Below are positions 1-5,299 of a stretch of DNA of 5,299 nt, piece by piece. Numbering within the stretch: position 1 is the first letter of the stretch; each line of letters starts with the position of its first letter. A program made the translations under genes and the position numbers. This stretch comes from Acidimicrobiaceae bacterium (GTDB lineage Bacteria; Actinomycetota; Acidimicrobiia; Acidimicrobiales; Ilumatobacteraceae): contig PMCN01000139.1 in the NCBI GenBank assembly GCA_003154135.1, forward strand, positions 2,762 to 8,060, in the 5' to 3' direction. Under the pieces are notes generated by a model that was given only the letters and a program-made list of their open reading frames with translations, was not told the DNA's origin and made no database searches.

Positions 1-324
1 TGGTTCCAGCGATGGATGCTCGACGCCGACGCGCCGCCGATCTACTACACCGACGAGCGCCCCGACGGCGACCTGGAAGTCGGCTCCGACGACACGATCG
101 CCGACGCAGTCGCGGTGTGGCAGGCCGAGGTGGACATCGCTCGCACGGTGACGTCCGGCGCCGGGCTCGATGACCTCAGCGCACGCGCCGGCACCACGGG
201 TCACTGGGAAGGCTTCCACCCGTCGCTGCGCTGGATCATGGTGCACATGATCGAGGAGTACGCCCGCCACTGCGGCCACGCCGATCTCATCCGCGAGTGC
301 ATCGACGGCGTCACCGGCGACTGA
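1..324 (+). CDS. DinB family protein (DUF664-type), 5'-truncated
   Basis: The reading frame is open from base 1 and ends at TGA 322-324, leaving 107 visible residues. The gene starts upstream of the window, so the ATG at 16 is internal and not a start. The visible part resembles the C-terminal two thirds of DUF664/DinB proteins: an opening WFQRW helix, an acidic PPIYY...PDGDLEV stretch, and a final helix reading VHMIEEYARHCGHADLIRE (about residues 81-99). Its histidines H90 and H93 are the positions usually implicated in metal binding in the DinB fold. Family members are about 160-175 residues, so roughly 60 N-terminal residues are missing. The fold is a four-helix bundle shared with mycothiol- or bacillithiol-dependent enzymes, but the function of DUF664 members is mostly unknown and cannot be specified here. 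The gene converges on the SDR gene with a 4-base gap. The family call is fairly sure; the biochemical role is not. Confidence 0.85.
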   Translation, partial: WFQRWMLDADAPPIYYTDERPDGDLEVGSDDTIADAVAVWQAEVDIARTVTSGAGLDDLSARAGTTGHWEGFHPSLRWIMVHMIEEYARHCGHADLIRECIDGVTGD

Positions 325-328
325 GCCG

Positions 329-1180
329 TCAGCCGCGGAGGTCGGCGACGAGCCGCAGCACCTGGTCGGTGATCGCGCGTGGCAACAGCGGGTTCGCGGC
401 CGCGATGGCGAGCGCGTCGATGCCCACCAGGTACCGGGTGCGCGGGCGCGGGCTCTCGACCGCGGACACGATGGTGCGGGCCACCTGATCGGGCGGCGGC
501 GCCATCGAGCTGATGAGCCCGGCCGTCTGCTGCATGCGGTGGTACGCGCTGCGATACGGCGACGCCTCGACCGCCTCGCGCTCGGTGGCCGCCTCTCTCG
601 CCTTGTGCTCGATCTCGGTCTTGAAGAAGCCCGGCTCGACCACCACGACCTTCACCCCGAACTGGGCGACCTCCATGCGCAGCACGTCGCTCAGGGCCTC
701 GAGCCCGAACTTCGATGCGTGGTACCACGCGTTCAGGGGCAGCACGGCGGCGCGTCCGGCGATGGAGCTGACCATCACGATGCGCCCGGCACCGCGCGCT
801 CGCATCGCGGGCAGCGCGCAGGCCGACACGACGGCCGGCGCCACGAGGTTCACGTCGAGCTGCGCCTTGGCCTCGGCGGCGGTGACCTCCTCCACGGCAC
901 CGAGCGCGCTGAACCCGGCGTTGTTCACCACCGCGTAGAAGTCGGGCAGCCGCTTCCATCGCGCGACGACGGCGTCGTGGTCGCTCACGTCGAGCACCAG
1001 CGGATGCACCAGTTCGGCCACGCCCGCCGCACGGGCCGCGTCGCGCAGCACGTTGGCCTTGGCCCGCGACCTGACGGTGCCCCACGTGGGCCACCCACGC
1101 TGCGCGAAGCGCAGCACCGAGGCGAGCCCGAAACCCGAGTTCGCACCGGTCACCACCACCGGGCCAGGACGCGACGTCAT
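329..1180 (-). CDS. Classical SDR family NAD(P)-dependent oxidoreductase
   Basis: This 283-residue protein is a soluble Rossmann-fold enzyme expected to oxidise or reduce a hydroxyl/carbonyl with NAD(P)(H). Visible SDR hallmarks, numbered from the ATG at 1180, are the cofactor glycine motif TGANSGFG (11-18), NNAG (86-89), the structural N111, catalytic Ser in MVSSIAG (S139), YHASK (Y153, K157) and the PG turn after the sixth strand (183-184). Arginines 37 and 39 after the second strand suggest NADP(H) preference, which is inference. The C-terminal extension with RYLVGIDA is common in SDRs of unknown substrate. The frame stays open to a GTG at 1207, but I chose ATG 1180 because the Rossmann strand starts directly after it; the GTG version would add nine residues of no SDR character and leave almost no space before the divergent gene. 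No Shine-Dalgarno is visible before either start. The substrate cannot be told from sequence. It is divergent from the F420 enzyme, so a shared promoter region is likely. Confidence 0.92.
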   Translation of the reverse strand: MTSRPGPVVVTGANSGFGLASVLRFAQRGWPTWGTVRSRAKANVLRDAARAAGVAELVHPLVLDVSDHDAVVARWKRLPDFYAVVNNAGFSALGAVEEVTAAEAKAQLDVNLVAPAVVSACALPAMRARGAGRIVMVSSIAGRAAVLPLNAWYHASKFGLEALSDVLRMEVAQFGVKVVVVEPGFFKTEIEHKAREAATEREAVEASPYRSAYHRMQQTAGLISSMAPPPDQVARTIVSAVESPRPRTRYLVGIDALAIAAANPLLPRAITDQVLRLVADLRG

Positions 1181-1209
1181 CGCATCAGCGTGGCATAGTC
1201 TCGACACCC
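1181..1209. promoter_or_regulatory. 29-base divergent promoter region between SDR and F420 enzyme
   Basis: The gap between the SDR start and the F420 enzyme start is only 29 bases, so promoters for both must overlap each other or the coding regions. On the + strand it holds TAGTCT (1196-1201). On the - strand it holds TATGCC (1197-1192), a weaker -10 candidate overlapping the first. Polymerase binding in the two directions would therefore be mutually exclusive if both boxes are used. Confidence 0.4.
1196..1201 (+). promoter_or_regulatory. Putative -10 box (TAGTCT) for a leaderless F420 enzyme mRNA
   Basis: TAGTCT matches the actinobacterial TANNNT -10 pattern and ends 8 bases before ATG 1210, so transcription would start at or next to the start codon. 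No Shine-Dalgarno is present, which fits a leaderless message. No convincing -35 element is visible. A single six-base match in a short gap could be chance, although the same arrangement recurs before the acyltransferase gene. Confidence 0.5.
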
Positions 1210-2067
1210 ATGAAGATCGGACTGCTCATCTTCCCCACCGACAAGGGCATCCAGCCTGTCGAGCTCGGCAAGGAAGCCGAGGCCCGCGGCTTCGACAGCC
1301 TCTGGTTCCCCGAGCATTCGCACATCCCGGTCAGCCGGCGCACGCCGTGGGGCGGGCGCGAAGGCGCGCCGCCGCTGCCGGAGGAGTACTGGCGCAGCCA
1401 CGACCAGTTCGTCGCGCTCGCCGCCATCGCCGGTGCCACCTCCACCCTCAAGCTCGCGACCGGCATCACGCTCGTCGCGCAGCGCGACCCGCTCTGGCTG
1501 GCGAAGGAGGTGGCCTCGCTCGACGTCATCTCCGGCGGCCGCTTCCTGCTCGGCGTGGGCTACGGCTGGAACCACGAAGAGATGGCGTCGCACGGCGTCG
1601 ACCCCCGCACACGGCGCAAGCTGGTGCGCGAGAAGGTGCTCGCGATGAAGGAGCTGTGGACCAAGGACGAGGCCGAGTTCCACGGCGAGTTCGTGCAGTT
1701 CGAGAAGAGCTGGAGCTGGCCCAAGCCGGTGCAGCAGCCACACCCTCCCATCGTCATCGGCGCCTCCCCCACCCCGCTGCACTTCCGTCACATCGTCGAG
1801 TACGGCGACGTGTGGATGCCCATCGAGGGCCGGTTCGAGATCGACGACAAGTGGGGCGAGTTGCAGCAGTCCGCCGTAGACGCCGGCCGCGATCCGTCGA
1901 CGCTGCAGCTCGGTGTGTTCGGCGCCAAGCCCGACGCCGCTCACCTCGCACACCTGCGCGACGTGGGTGCCTCGTTCGTGGCACTGGGCCTGCCCGCCCT
2001 CGACCGCGATGCCGCGCTGTCGGCGATGGAGCGCTACGCGCCGCTGGTCGAGGAGTTCAACCGCTAA
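1210..2067 (+). CDS. LLM class F420-dependent oxidoreductase (TIGR03619-like)
   Basis: This 285-residue protein belongs to the luciferase-like monooxygenase (TIM-barrel) superfamily and most resembles the actinobacterial group named after Rv2161c, which is predicted to use coenzyme F420. Visible family landmarks are the opening strand MKIGLLIFP, GFDSLWFPEH (27-36), LATGITLVAQRDPLWLAKE (82-100), LDVISGGRFLLGVGYGW (104-120) with NHEEM following, and PPIVIGA (179-185). The length is normal for the group. The start is the ATG at 1210: it has no Shine-Dalgarno, but a TAGTCT box ends 8 bases upstream, which fits a leaderless actinobacterial mRNA. Substrate is unknown; relatives reduce or oxidise diverse alcohols, ketones and unsaturated compounds. 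F420 use rather than FMN is inferred from family resemblance. The gene lies head to head with the SDR and 51 bases before the acyltransferase, which appears to have its own promoter. Confidence 0.92.
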   Translation: MKIGLLIFPTDKGIQPVELGKEAEARGFDSLWFPEHSHIPVSRRTPWGGREGAPPLPEEYWRSHDQFVALAAIAGATSTLKLATGITLVAQRDPLWLAKEVASLDVISGGRFLLGVGYGWNHEEMASHGVDPRTRRKLVREKVLAMKELWTKDEAEFHGEFVQFEKSWSWPKPVQQPHPPIVIGASPTPLHFRHIVEYGDVWMPIEGRFEIDDKWGELQQSAVDAGRDPSTLQLGVFGAKPDAAHLAHLRDVGASFVALGLPALDRDAALSAMERYAPLVEEFNR

Positions 2068-2105
2068 CCCGGAGCACAGCGACGCAGCCCTGCCCTGGGC
2101 GTGAC

Positions 2106-2111
2106 TATGGT
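2106..2111 (+). promoter_or_regulatory. Putative -10 box (TATGGT) for a leaderless acyltransferase mRNA
   Basis: TATGGT fits TANNNT and is followed by seven bases (GCGCCAC) and then GTG 2119. This is the expected geometry for a leaderless actinobacterial start, and it decides the start chosen for the acyltransferase. If it is right, the upstream in-frame candidates at 2101, 2107 and 2110 are not translated, because they lie at or before the promoter element. No clear -35 is seen. Confidence 0.5.
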
Positions 2112-2118
2112 GCGCCAC

Positions 2119-3102
2119 GTGAGCGCCGTGACCCGTCGACTGCGCACCGTTCCCGCGTTGTTGCTGGCTGCGGTGCTGCTGGTGGTGCTGCTTCCGGCGT
2201 GGCTGCCGCTGGCGGCCCTGACCGATGTGGTGCGCGGGCGCCTCCGGCTGCCCACCGTGCGATTGCTGGCGTTCGCACTCTGCTGGTCGTGGCTCGAGAC
2301 CGCCGGCGTCGCCGTCGCGACGGGGCTGTGGCTCACCGGCCGTCGCGGCGACGAACGGGCGCACTTCCGCCTCCAGCGCTGGTGGGCCGCCAGCCTCATG
2401 GGTGCGCTGCGTACGACGACCGGGCTCACCGTGAGCACCGACGACGCCGGCGCGCTGTCGCCGGGGCCGGCCGTGCTGCTGTGCCGCCACGCGAGCCTCG
2501 CCGACTCGCTGCTCAGCGCGTGGGTGATCACGTCGCTCGCACACATGAACCCGCGCTACGTGCTCAAGCGTGAGCTGCTCGCCGACCCTTGCCTCGACAT
2601 CGTCGGCAACCGCCTGCCGAACCACTTCCTCGACCGCGGGGCATCCGACTCGGGTGCCGAGCTCGATGCGTTGCGCCGGCTCTCGGCCGGGCTGCGTGAC
2701 GACCAGATCGCAGTGATCTTCCCGGAGGGAACGCGGTCGTCGGCACGCAAGCGCGAACGGGCCATCGAGAAGATCCGCGAGCGCGACACCGAACGGGCCG
2801 ATCGACTCGGCGGTCTGCAGCACCTCTTGCCGCCGCGGCCCGCAGGGTCGGCCGCACTGGTGGAGGGGTGCCCTGCGGCCGACGTGGTGATCGGCTGGCA
2901 CGTCGGCTTCGACGGCCTCGACACCTTCGGCGGCATCCTGCGCCACCTGGCGCACACCCCGCGTCCCATCGAGTTCCATGCGCGCCGGGTGCCGCGCGCC
3001 GACGTACCCTCGGGCGACGCGTTCACGCGCTGGCTCGACGACCAGTGGGTGCAATCCGATCTCGCCGTGCACCAGCTCCTCCACCCCGAAGGGAACCCAT
3101 GA
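2119..3102 (+). CDS. Membrane lysophospholipid acyltransferase (PlsC/AGPAT-like)
   Basis: The product (327 residues from GTG 2119) should transfer an acyl chain to a lysophospholipid or related glycerolipid at the membrane. Two hydrophobic segments at about residues 12-35 and 46-73 look like membrane anchors. The catalytic block I H(X4)D is present as RHASLADS (H124, D129), block III as FPEGTRS (201-207), and a late LPPRPAG segment (238-244) matches the fourth block of longer AGPAT/LCLAT1-like members. At about 330 residues with two N-terminal segments it resembles those longer enzymes more than a minimal 240-residue PlsC. Start choice: the frame is open to GTG 2101, with ATG 2107 and GTG 2110 also possible, but none has a usable Shine-Dalgarno. 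A TATGGT box at 2106-2111 ends 7 bases before GTG 2119, which argues for a leaderless start there. The stop overlaps the DUF1295 start by ATGA. The acceptor lipid cannot be determined. Confidence 0.88.
   Translation: MSAVTRRLRTVPALLLAAVLLVVLLPAWLPLAALTDVVRGRLRLPTVRLLAFALCWSWLETAGVAVATGLWLTGRRGDERAHFRLQRWWAASLMGALRTTTGLTVSTDDAGALSPGPAVLLCRHASLADSLLSAWVITSLAHMNPRYVLKRELLADPCLDIVGNRLPNHFLDRGASDSGAELDALRRLSAGLRDDQIAVIFPEGTRSSARKRERAIEKIRERDTERADRLGGLQHLLPPRPAGSAALVEGCPAADVVIGWHVGFDGLDTFGGILRHLAHTPRPIEFHARRVPRADVPSGDAFTRWLDDQWVQSDLAVHQLLHPEGNP
3088..3094 (+). promoter_or_regulatory. Shine-Dalgarno (GAAGGGA) for the DUF1295 gene
   Basis: The purine run GAAGGGA lies inside the last codons of the acyltransferase gene and leaves four bases before ATG 3099. 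It is the only clear ribosome binding site at a start in the window. It fixes the DUF1295 start at 3099 and fits reinitiation or coupled translation across the ATGA overlap. Confidence 0.7.
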
Positions 3103-3884
3103 GCCCCGTCGCCACCGCGCTCACCAGCGCCGCCGTCGCCATCCTCGTGCTGATGCTCGGCACCTGGCTGCTGAGCCTCGCCATCAAGAACGTCTCGATA
3201 GTCGACATCGTGTGGGGACTCGGCTTCGTCGTGGTCGCCTGGGTGGTGCGGCTGCGCGTCGACGGTCTCGCGGCACGCCAGAACCTGCTCGTGGCGATGA
3301 CCACGATCTGGGGGCTGCGCCTCGCCACGTACCTGTTCCTCCGCAACCACGGCAAGGAGGAGGACTACCGCTACCGGGCGATGCGCAAGCACTGGGGACC
3401 CCGTTTCAACCTCATCGCCCTCGGCACCGTGTTCGGGCTGCAGGGTGTGCTGATGTTCACCGTGTCGCTGCCCGTGCAGCTCGGCCAGACCCGCGTGCAC
3501 CCGCAGCTCGGCGTGCTGGCATGGGTGGGCGTGGCGGTGTGGCTGACAGGACTCGCCTTCGAGGCGATCGGCGACGCGCAGCTGGCGGCGTTCAAGCGCG
3601 ACCCGACCAGCCAGGGCCTGGTGATGAACACAGGCCTGTGGCGCTACACCCGCCACCCCAACTACTTCGGCGACGCGTGCGTGTGGTGGGGCATCGCGCT
3701 CGTCGCCGCCGAGACCACCGTCGGCCGCTTCGGCCTCGTGGGCTCGGCGCTGATGACGTTCCTGCTGGTGCGCGTGAGCGGCAAGGCGCTGCTCGAGCGC
3801 GGCCTGAAGAAGCGCAAGGAGGGCTACGCCGACTACATCGCGCGCACGAGCGGCTTCTTCCCGCTGCCGCCCAAGAAGGGCTAG
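3099..3884 (+). CDS. DUF1295 / steroid 5-alpha-reductase-like membrane protein
   Basis: This 261-residue integral membrane protein falls in the DUF1295 group of the 3-oxo-5-alpha-steroid 4-dehydrogenase / isoprenylcysteine methyltransferase-like superfamily. Family landmarks are VDIVWGLGF (35-43), WGLRLATYLFLRNHGKEEDY (71-90), RYRAMRKHWG (91-100), FEAIGDAQLAAFK (154-166) and the nicotinamide-binding-type motif GLWRYTRHPNYFGD (179-192), then FFPLPP near the end. About six hydrophobic segments are visible (near 8-29, 33-52, 61-82, 104-124, 137-157 and 193-226). The motif ends in GD where many relatives have GE. Reduction of a C=C bond in a lipid using NADPH is a plausible role; an actual steroid substrate is not shown. 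The start ATG at 3099 has a good GAAGGGA Shine-Dalgarno five bases upstream, and it overlaps the acyltransferase stop, so translation is probably coupled. An alternative longer frame upstream is only the shadow of the acyltransferase gene. Confidence 0.92.
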   Translation: MSPVATALTSAAVAILVLMLGTWLLSLAIKNVSIVDIVWGLGFVVVAWVVRLRVDGLAARQNLLVAMTTIWGLRLATYLFLRNHGKEEDYRYRAMRKHWGPRFNLIALGTVFGLQGVLMFTVSLPVQLGQTRVHPQLGVLAWVGVAVWLTGLAFEAIGDAQLAAFKRDPTSQGLVMNTGLWRYTRHPNYFGDACVWWGIALVAAETTVGRFGLVGSALMTFLLVRVSGKALLERGLKKRKEGYADYIARTSGFFPLPPKKG

Positions 3885-3940
3885 TCGGTACCCGGCCGGC
3901 GGCGATCCTCGTTCGAGCCGTCGCCCTTCTTGCCGGGCGG
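3867..3940. terminator. Inverted repeat across the convergent gene junction, possible bidirectional terminator
   Basis: Bases 3872-3881 (CAAGAAGGGC) are the exact reverse complement of 3923-3932 (GCCCTTCTTG). After a 3-base bulge (3933-3935) five more bases pair (3867-3871 with 3936-3940), giving 15 pairs around a 41-base loop that itself holds the palindrome CCGGCCGG (3892-3899). The arms encode the Pro-Pro-Lys-Lys-Gly end of the DUF1295 protein and the similar Pro-Pro-Gly-Lys-Lys-Gly near the end of the HAD-PlsC protein on the opposite strand. No T-run follows on either side, so a classical intrinsic terminator is not shown; a T-less hairpin of the kind proposed in actinobacteria is possible, and so is coincidence of coding. 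Confidence 0.4.
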
Positions 3941-5299
3941 CATGGCCAGCGCGATCTCGGCCTCGGTGGGGTCGTGCGCCACACGGCTCTCGGGCGGCAG
4001 CAGGGCCATGATGGCCTTCATGATGCGCTTCGTGTCGGCGTCGGCGCTGCGGTAGGCGAGCGTCACCGGCGCCCCCACCGTCACCGACACCGACGGCGGT
4101 GTGACCACGTTGAGCACGTTGGGCACGCGCGCCGAGCGCGGCCACACCTTCTCCGTGCCCCACAGGCCCACCGGGATGACCGGCGCCTTGCTCAGGGCCG
4201 CCAGGCGGGCCGCGCCCCATCGCCCCTTCAACATCGTGTCGTAGAAGGCTCGGCCGCGAGGGATGGTGCCCTGCGGCATGAGCGCCACCAGGTCGCCGCG
4301 CTCGAGCGCGTCGGCGGCCGCTTGCAGGGGCGCGTCACTGCCGGTGCCGCGCTCGACGCGGATGCCACCCATGGCTGCCGCGATCTGCCCCACGACGGGT
4401 GCGTCGAAGACCTCCTTCTTGCCGAGGAAGCGGACCGTGCGGTCGGTGCGCGCGATGGCGAGGGCCAACGCCGCCGGGTCGAAGTAGCTGCGGTGGTTGC
4501 CGACGATGATGGCCGGCCCCGACGCCGGGATGTGCTCGGTGCCGCTGATGTGGAACTTGGCGTAAGGGAAGAAGAGCGGATGGGTGAAGCTCAGCGCCAG
4601 CCGTTGGATCTCGACGTTGACCACCGGGATGCGGGCCATCGTCGACCCCTCCGACGCGCCGGAGAGGTCGAGCACCGGCCAACGGCGGGCCGCAGCCATG
4701 AGCCGCATGCGCGGATCGGGGTTGACGACGATCGGCGTGCCCACCGCAGCCAGCAGTGGCGTGTCGTACACGCTGTCGCTGTAGGCGAAGCTCGCTGCCA
4801 GGTCGATGCCATTGCGCTCGGCCCAGTCGCGCACCGCAGCCAGCTTGCCCGCGCTCCACACGAACGGTCCGTCGAGCGTGCCGTCGTAGGTGCCGTCGGC
4901 ATTGACGCCGTAGCGCGTGGCGACCACGTCGTCGAGACCCAGCAGGTCGGCCAGGGGCTTCACCAGGTCGAACGGCGTGGTCGTGGCCAGCACCACGGCG
5001 CGACCGGCGGCGCGATGCTCGTCGAACAGCAACGCGGCCATCGGCTGCACCAGTTCGGCGAGCGCTCCGGCGGCAGATTCGGCGGCGCGCTGCACCAGCG
5101 CACGCGAGCGCCCCTTGGCCAGCGCCGCGCCCTGGCGGGCCAGTGCCATCGACGGCAGGGTCTCGCCGACGGTGTTGAACAGCTGGTAGAGCAGCTTCTC
5201 GCCGGGGATCGAGCGGCTCACCAGGCCGGCCTCGCGCATGGCGTGGCTGAACACCTCACCGGAGGCGCCGGCCAGCAGCGTGCGGTCGAGGTCGAAGAA
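3881..5299 (-). CDS. HAD-IB phosphatase / PlsC acyltransferase fusion, N-terminus cut by window edge
   Basis: Reading from the right edge, 472 residues are visible and the frame is still open at base 5299; the GTG at 5254 is an internal Val. Visible residues 1-9 are FFDLDRTLL, the HAD nucleophile motif (D3, D5), so only a few residues are missing. Other HAD motifs follow: ATTTP (105-109), the Lys in GKLAAVRDW (K152) and YSDSVYDTP (173-181). A linker leads to a PlsC domain from about residue 235, with NHRSYFD (H269, D274) as block I. Block III reads MPQGTIPRG (341-349) instead of the usual FPEGTRS, so Gln replaces the conserved Glu. Mycobacterial Rv2483c has the same two-domain layout and is annotated as a phosphoserine-phosphatase-like / acylglycerolphosphate acyltransferase. 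A phospholipid-synthesis role with cleavage of a phosphomonoester is likely, but the HAD substrate is unknown. The tail (about 456-472) is charged and low in hydrophobic residues. Its TAG stop overlaps that of the DUF1295 gene. Confidence 0.93.
   Translation of the reverse strand, partial: FFDLDRTLLAGASGEVFSHAMREAGLVSRSIPGEKLLYQLFNTVGETLPSMALARQGAALAKGRSRALVQRAAESAAGALAELVQPMAALLFDEHRAAGRAVVLATTTPFDLVKPLADLLGLDDVVATRYGVNADGTYDGTLDGPFVWSAGKLAAVRDWAERNGIDLAASFAYSDSVYDTPLLAAVGTPIVVNPDPRMRLMAAARRWPVLDLSGASEGSTMARIPVVNVEIQRLALSFTHPLFFPYAKFHISGTEHIPASGPAIIVGNHRSYFDPAALALAIARTDRTVRFLGKKEVFDAPVVGQIAAAMGGIRVERGTGSDAPLQAAADALERGDLVALMPQGTIPRGRAFYDTMLKGRWGAARLAALSKAPVIPVGLWGTEKVWPRSARVPNVLNVVTPPSVSVTVGAPVTLAYRSADADTKRIMKAIMALLPPESRVAHDPTEAEIALAMPPGKKGDGSNEDRRRPGTD

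Noticed and set aside
321..332. Small palindrome CTGA-GCCG-TCAG at the DinB/SDR convergent junction
   Set aside because: Most of the symmetry comes simply from facing TGA stops; a four-base stem is too weak to call a terminator.
201..1094. Minus-strand 297-residue frame parallel to the SDR
   Set aside because: It overlaps the SDR in another frame, is dominated by Arg and Gly, and lacks any SDR or other motif.
1053..2573. A 506-residue plus-strand open frame overlapping the SDR, F420 enzyme and acyltransferase
   Set aside because: It is Arg- and Ala-rich, out of frame with the two real plus-strand genes and antisense to the SDR; it is a GC shadow.
1177..3084. A 635-residue open frame on the minus strand opposite the F420 enzyme and acyltransferase genes
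   Set aside because: It is rich in Arg, Gly, Ala, His and Gln, has no recognisable domain, and lies opposite two genes with clear family motifs. Long antisense frames are expected at this GC content.
2868..3098. 77-residue N-terminal extension of the DUF1295 frame
   Set aside because: It is Arg/Pro-rich shadow of the acyltransferase gene; the Shine-Dalgarno and the first membrane segment place the start at 3099.
2556..4220. A 554-residue minus-strand open frame across the acyltransferase, DUF1295 and HAD-PlsC 3' regions
   Set aside because: Low-complexity Gly/Arg/His/Gln composition with no motif, and it runs antisense or out of frame to three well-supported genes.
1..5299. tRNA, rRNA, CRISPR, insertion sequence, attachment site or defence system
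   Set aside because: No tandem or spaced repeats, no transposase or recombinase motifs, and almost all bases are accounted for by ordinary metabolic genes.

Overview
The window is compact, very GC-rich DNA (roughly 70% by eye) in which almost every base is coding. The F420-type luciferase-like oxidoreductase, the DUF664-type DinB protein, the fused HAD-PlsC protein and the apparent leaderless starts all point to an actinobacterium. A marine or soil Acidimicrobiia-like lineage is plausible, but that placement is inference from gene content and not a search result.

Layout, left to right. Bases 1-324 (+) are the 3' part of a DinB/DUF664 protein whose start lies outside the window. It converges, with a 4-base gap, on a classical short-chain dehydrogenase/reductase (SDR) at 329-1180 (-). 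The SDR is divergent, across only 29 bases, from a luciferase-like F420-dependent oxidoreductase at 1210-2067 (+). After a 51-base gap comes a membrane lysophospholipid acyltransferase (PlsC/AGPAT-like, about 2119-3102, +). Its stop overlaps the start of a DUF1295 / steroid 5-alpha-reductase-like membrane protein (3099-3884, +) in an ATGA junction. Finally, 3881-5299 (-) is most of a fused HAD-IB phosphatase / PlsC acyltransferase whose first few residues lie beyond the right edge. It meets the DUF1295 gene tail to tail, with the two TAG stops sharing the palindrome CTAG.

How the genes may work together. The best-supported unit is the acyltransferase-DUF1295 pair, which is translationally coupled and whose products are both membrane proteins expected to act on lipids. 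The HAD-PlsC protein on the other strand is a second, different acyltransferase, so the right two thirds of the window reads as a phospholipid or membrane-lipid neighbourhood. The SDR and the F420 enzyme are oxidoreductases of unknown substrate, and nothing in the sequence ties them firmly to the lipid genes.

Regulatory signals that can be read are two -10-like TANNNT boxes placed 7-8 bases before start codons (suggesting leaderless mRNAs for the F420 enzyme and the acyltransferase), one good Shine-Dalgarno before the DUF1295 gene, and an inverted repeat with 15 pairable bases across the convergent DUF1295/HAD-PlsC junction. I saw no tRNA, rRNA, CRISPR array, transposase or phage gene. No gene-free stretch exceeds about 50 bases. 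Nothing here amounts to a clearly new biological system; the most interesting points are the coupled lipid-enzyme pair, the junction hairpin and the altered PlsC motif.
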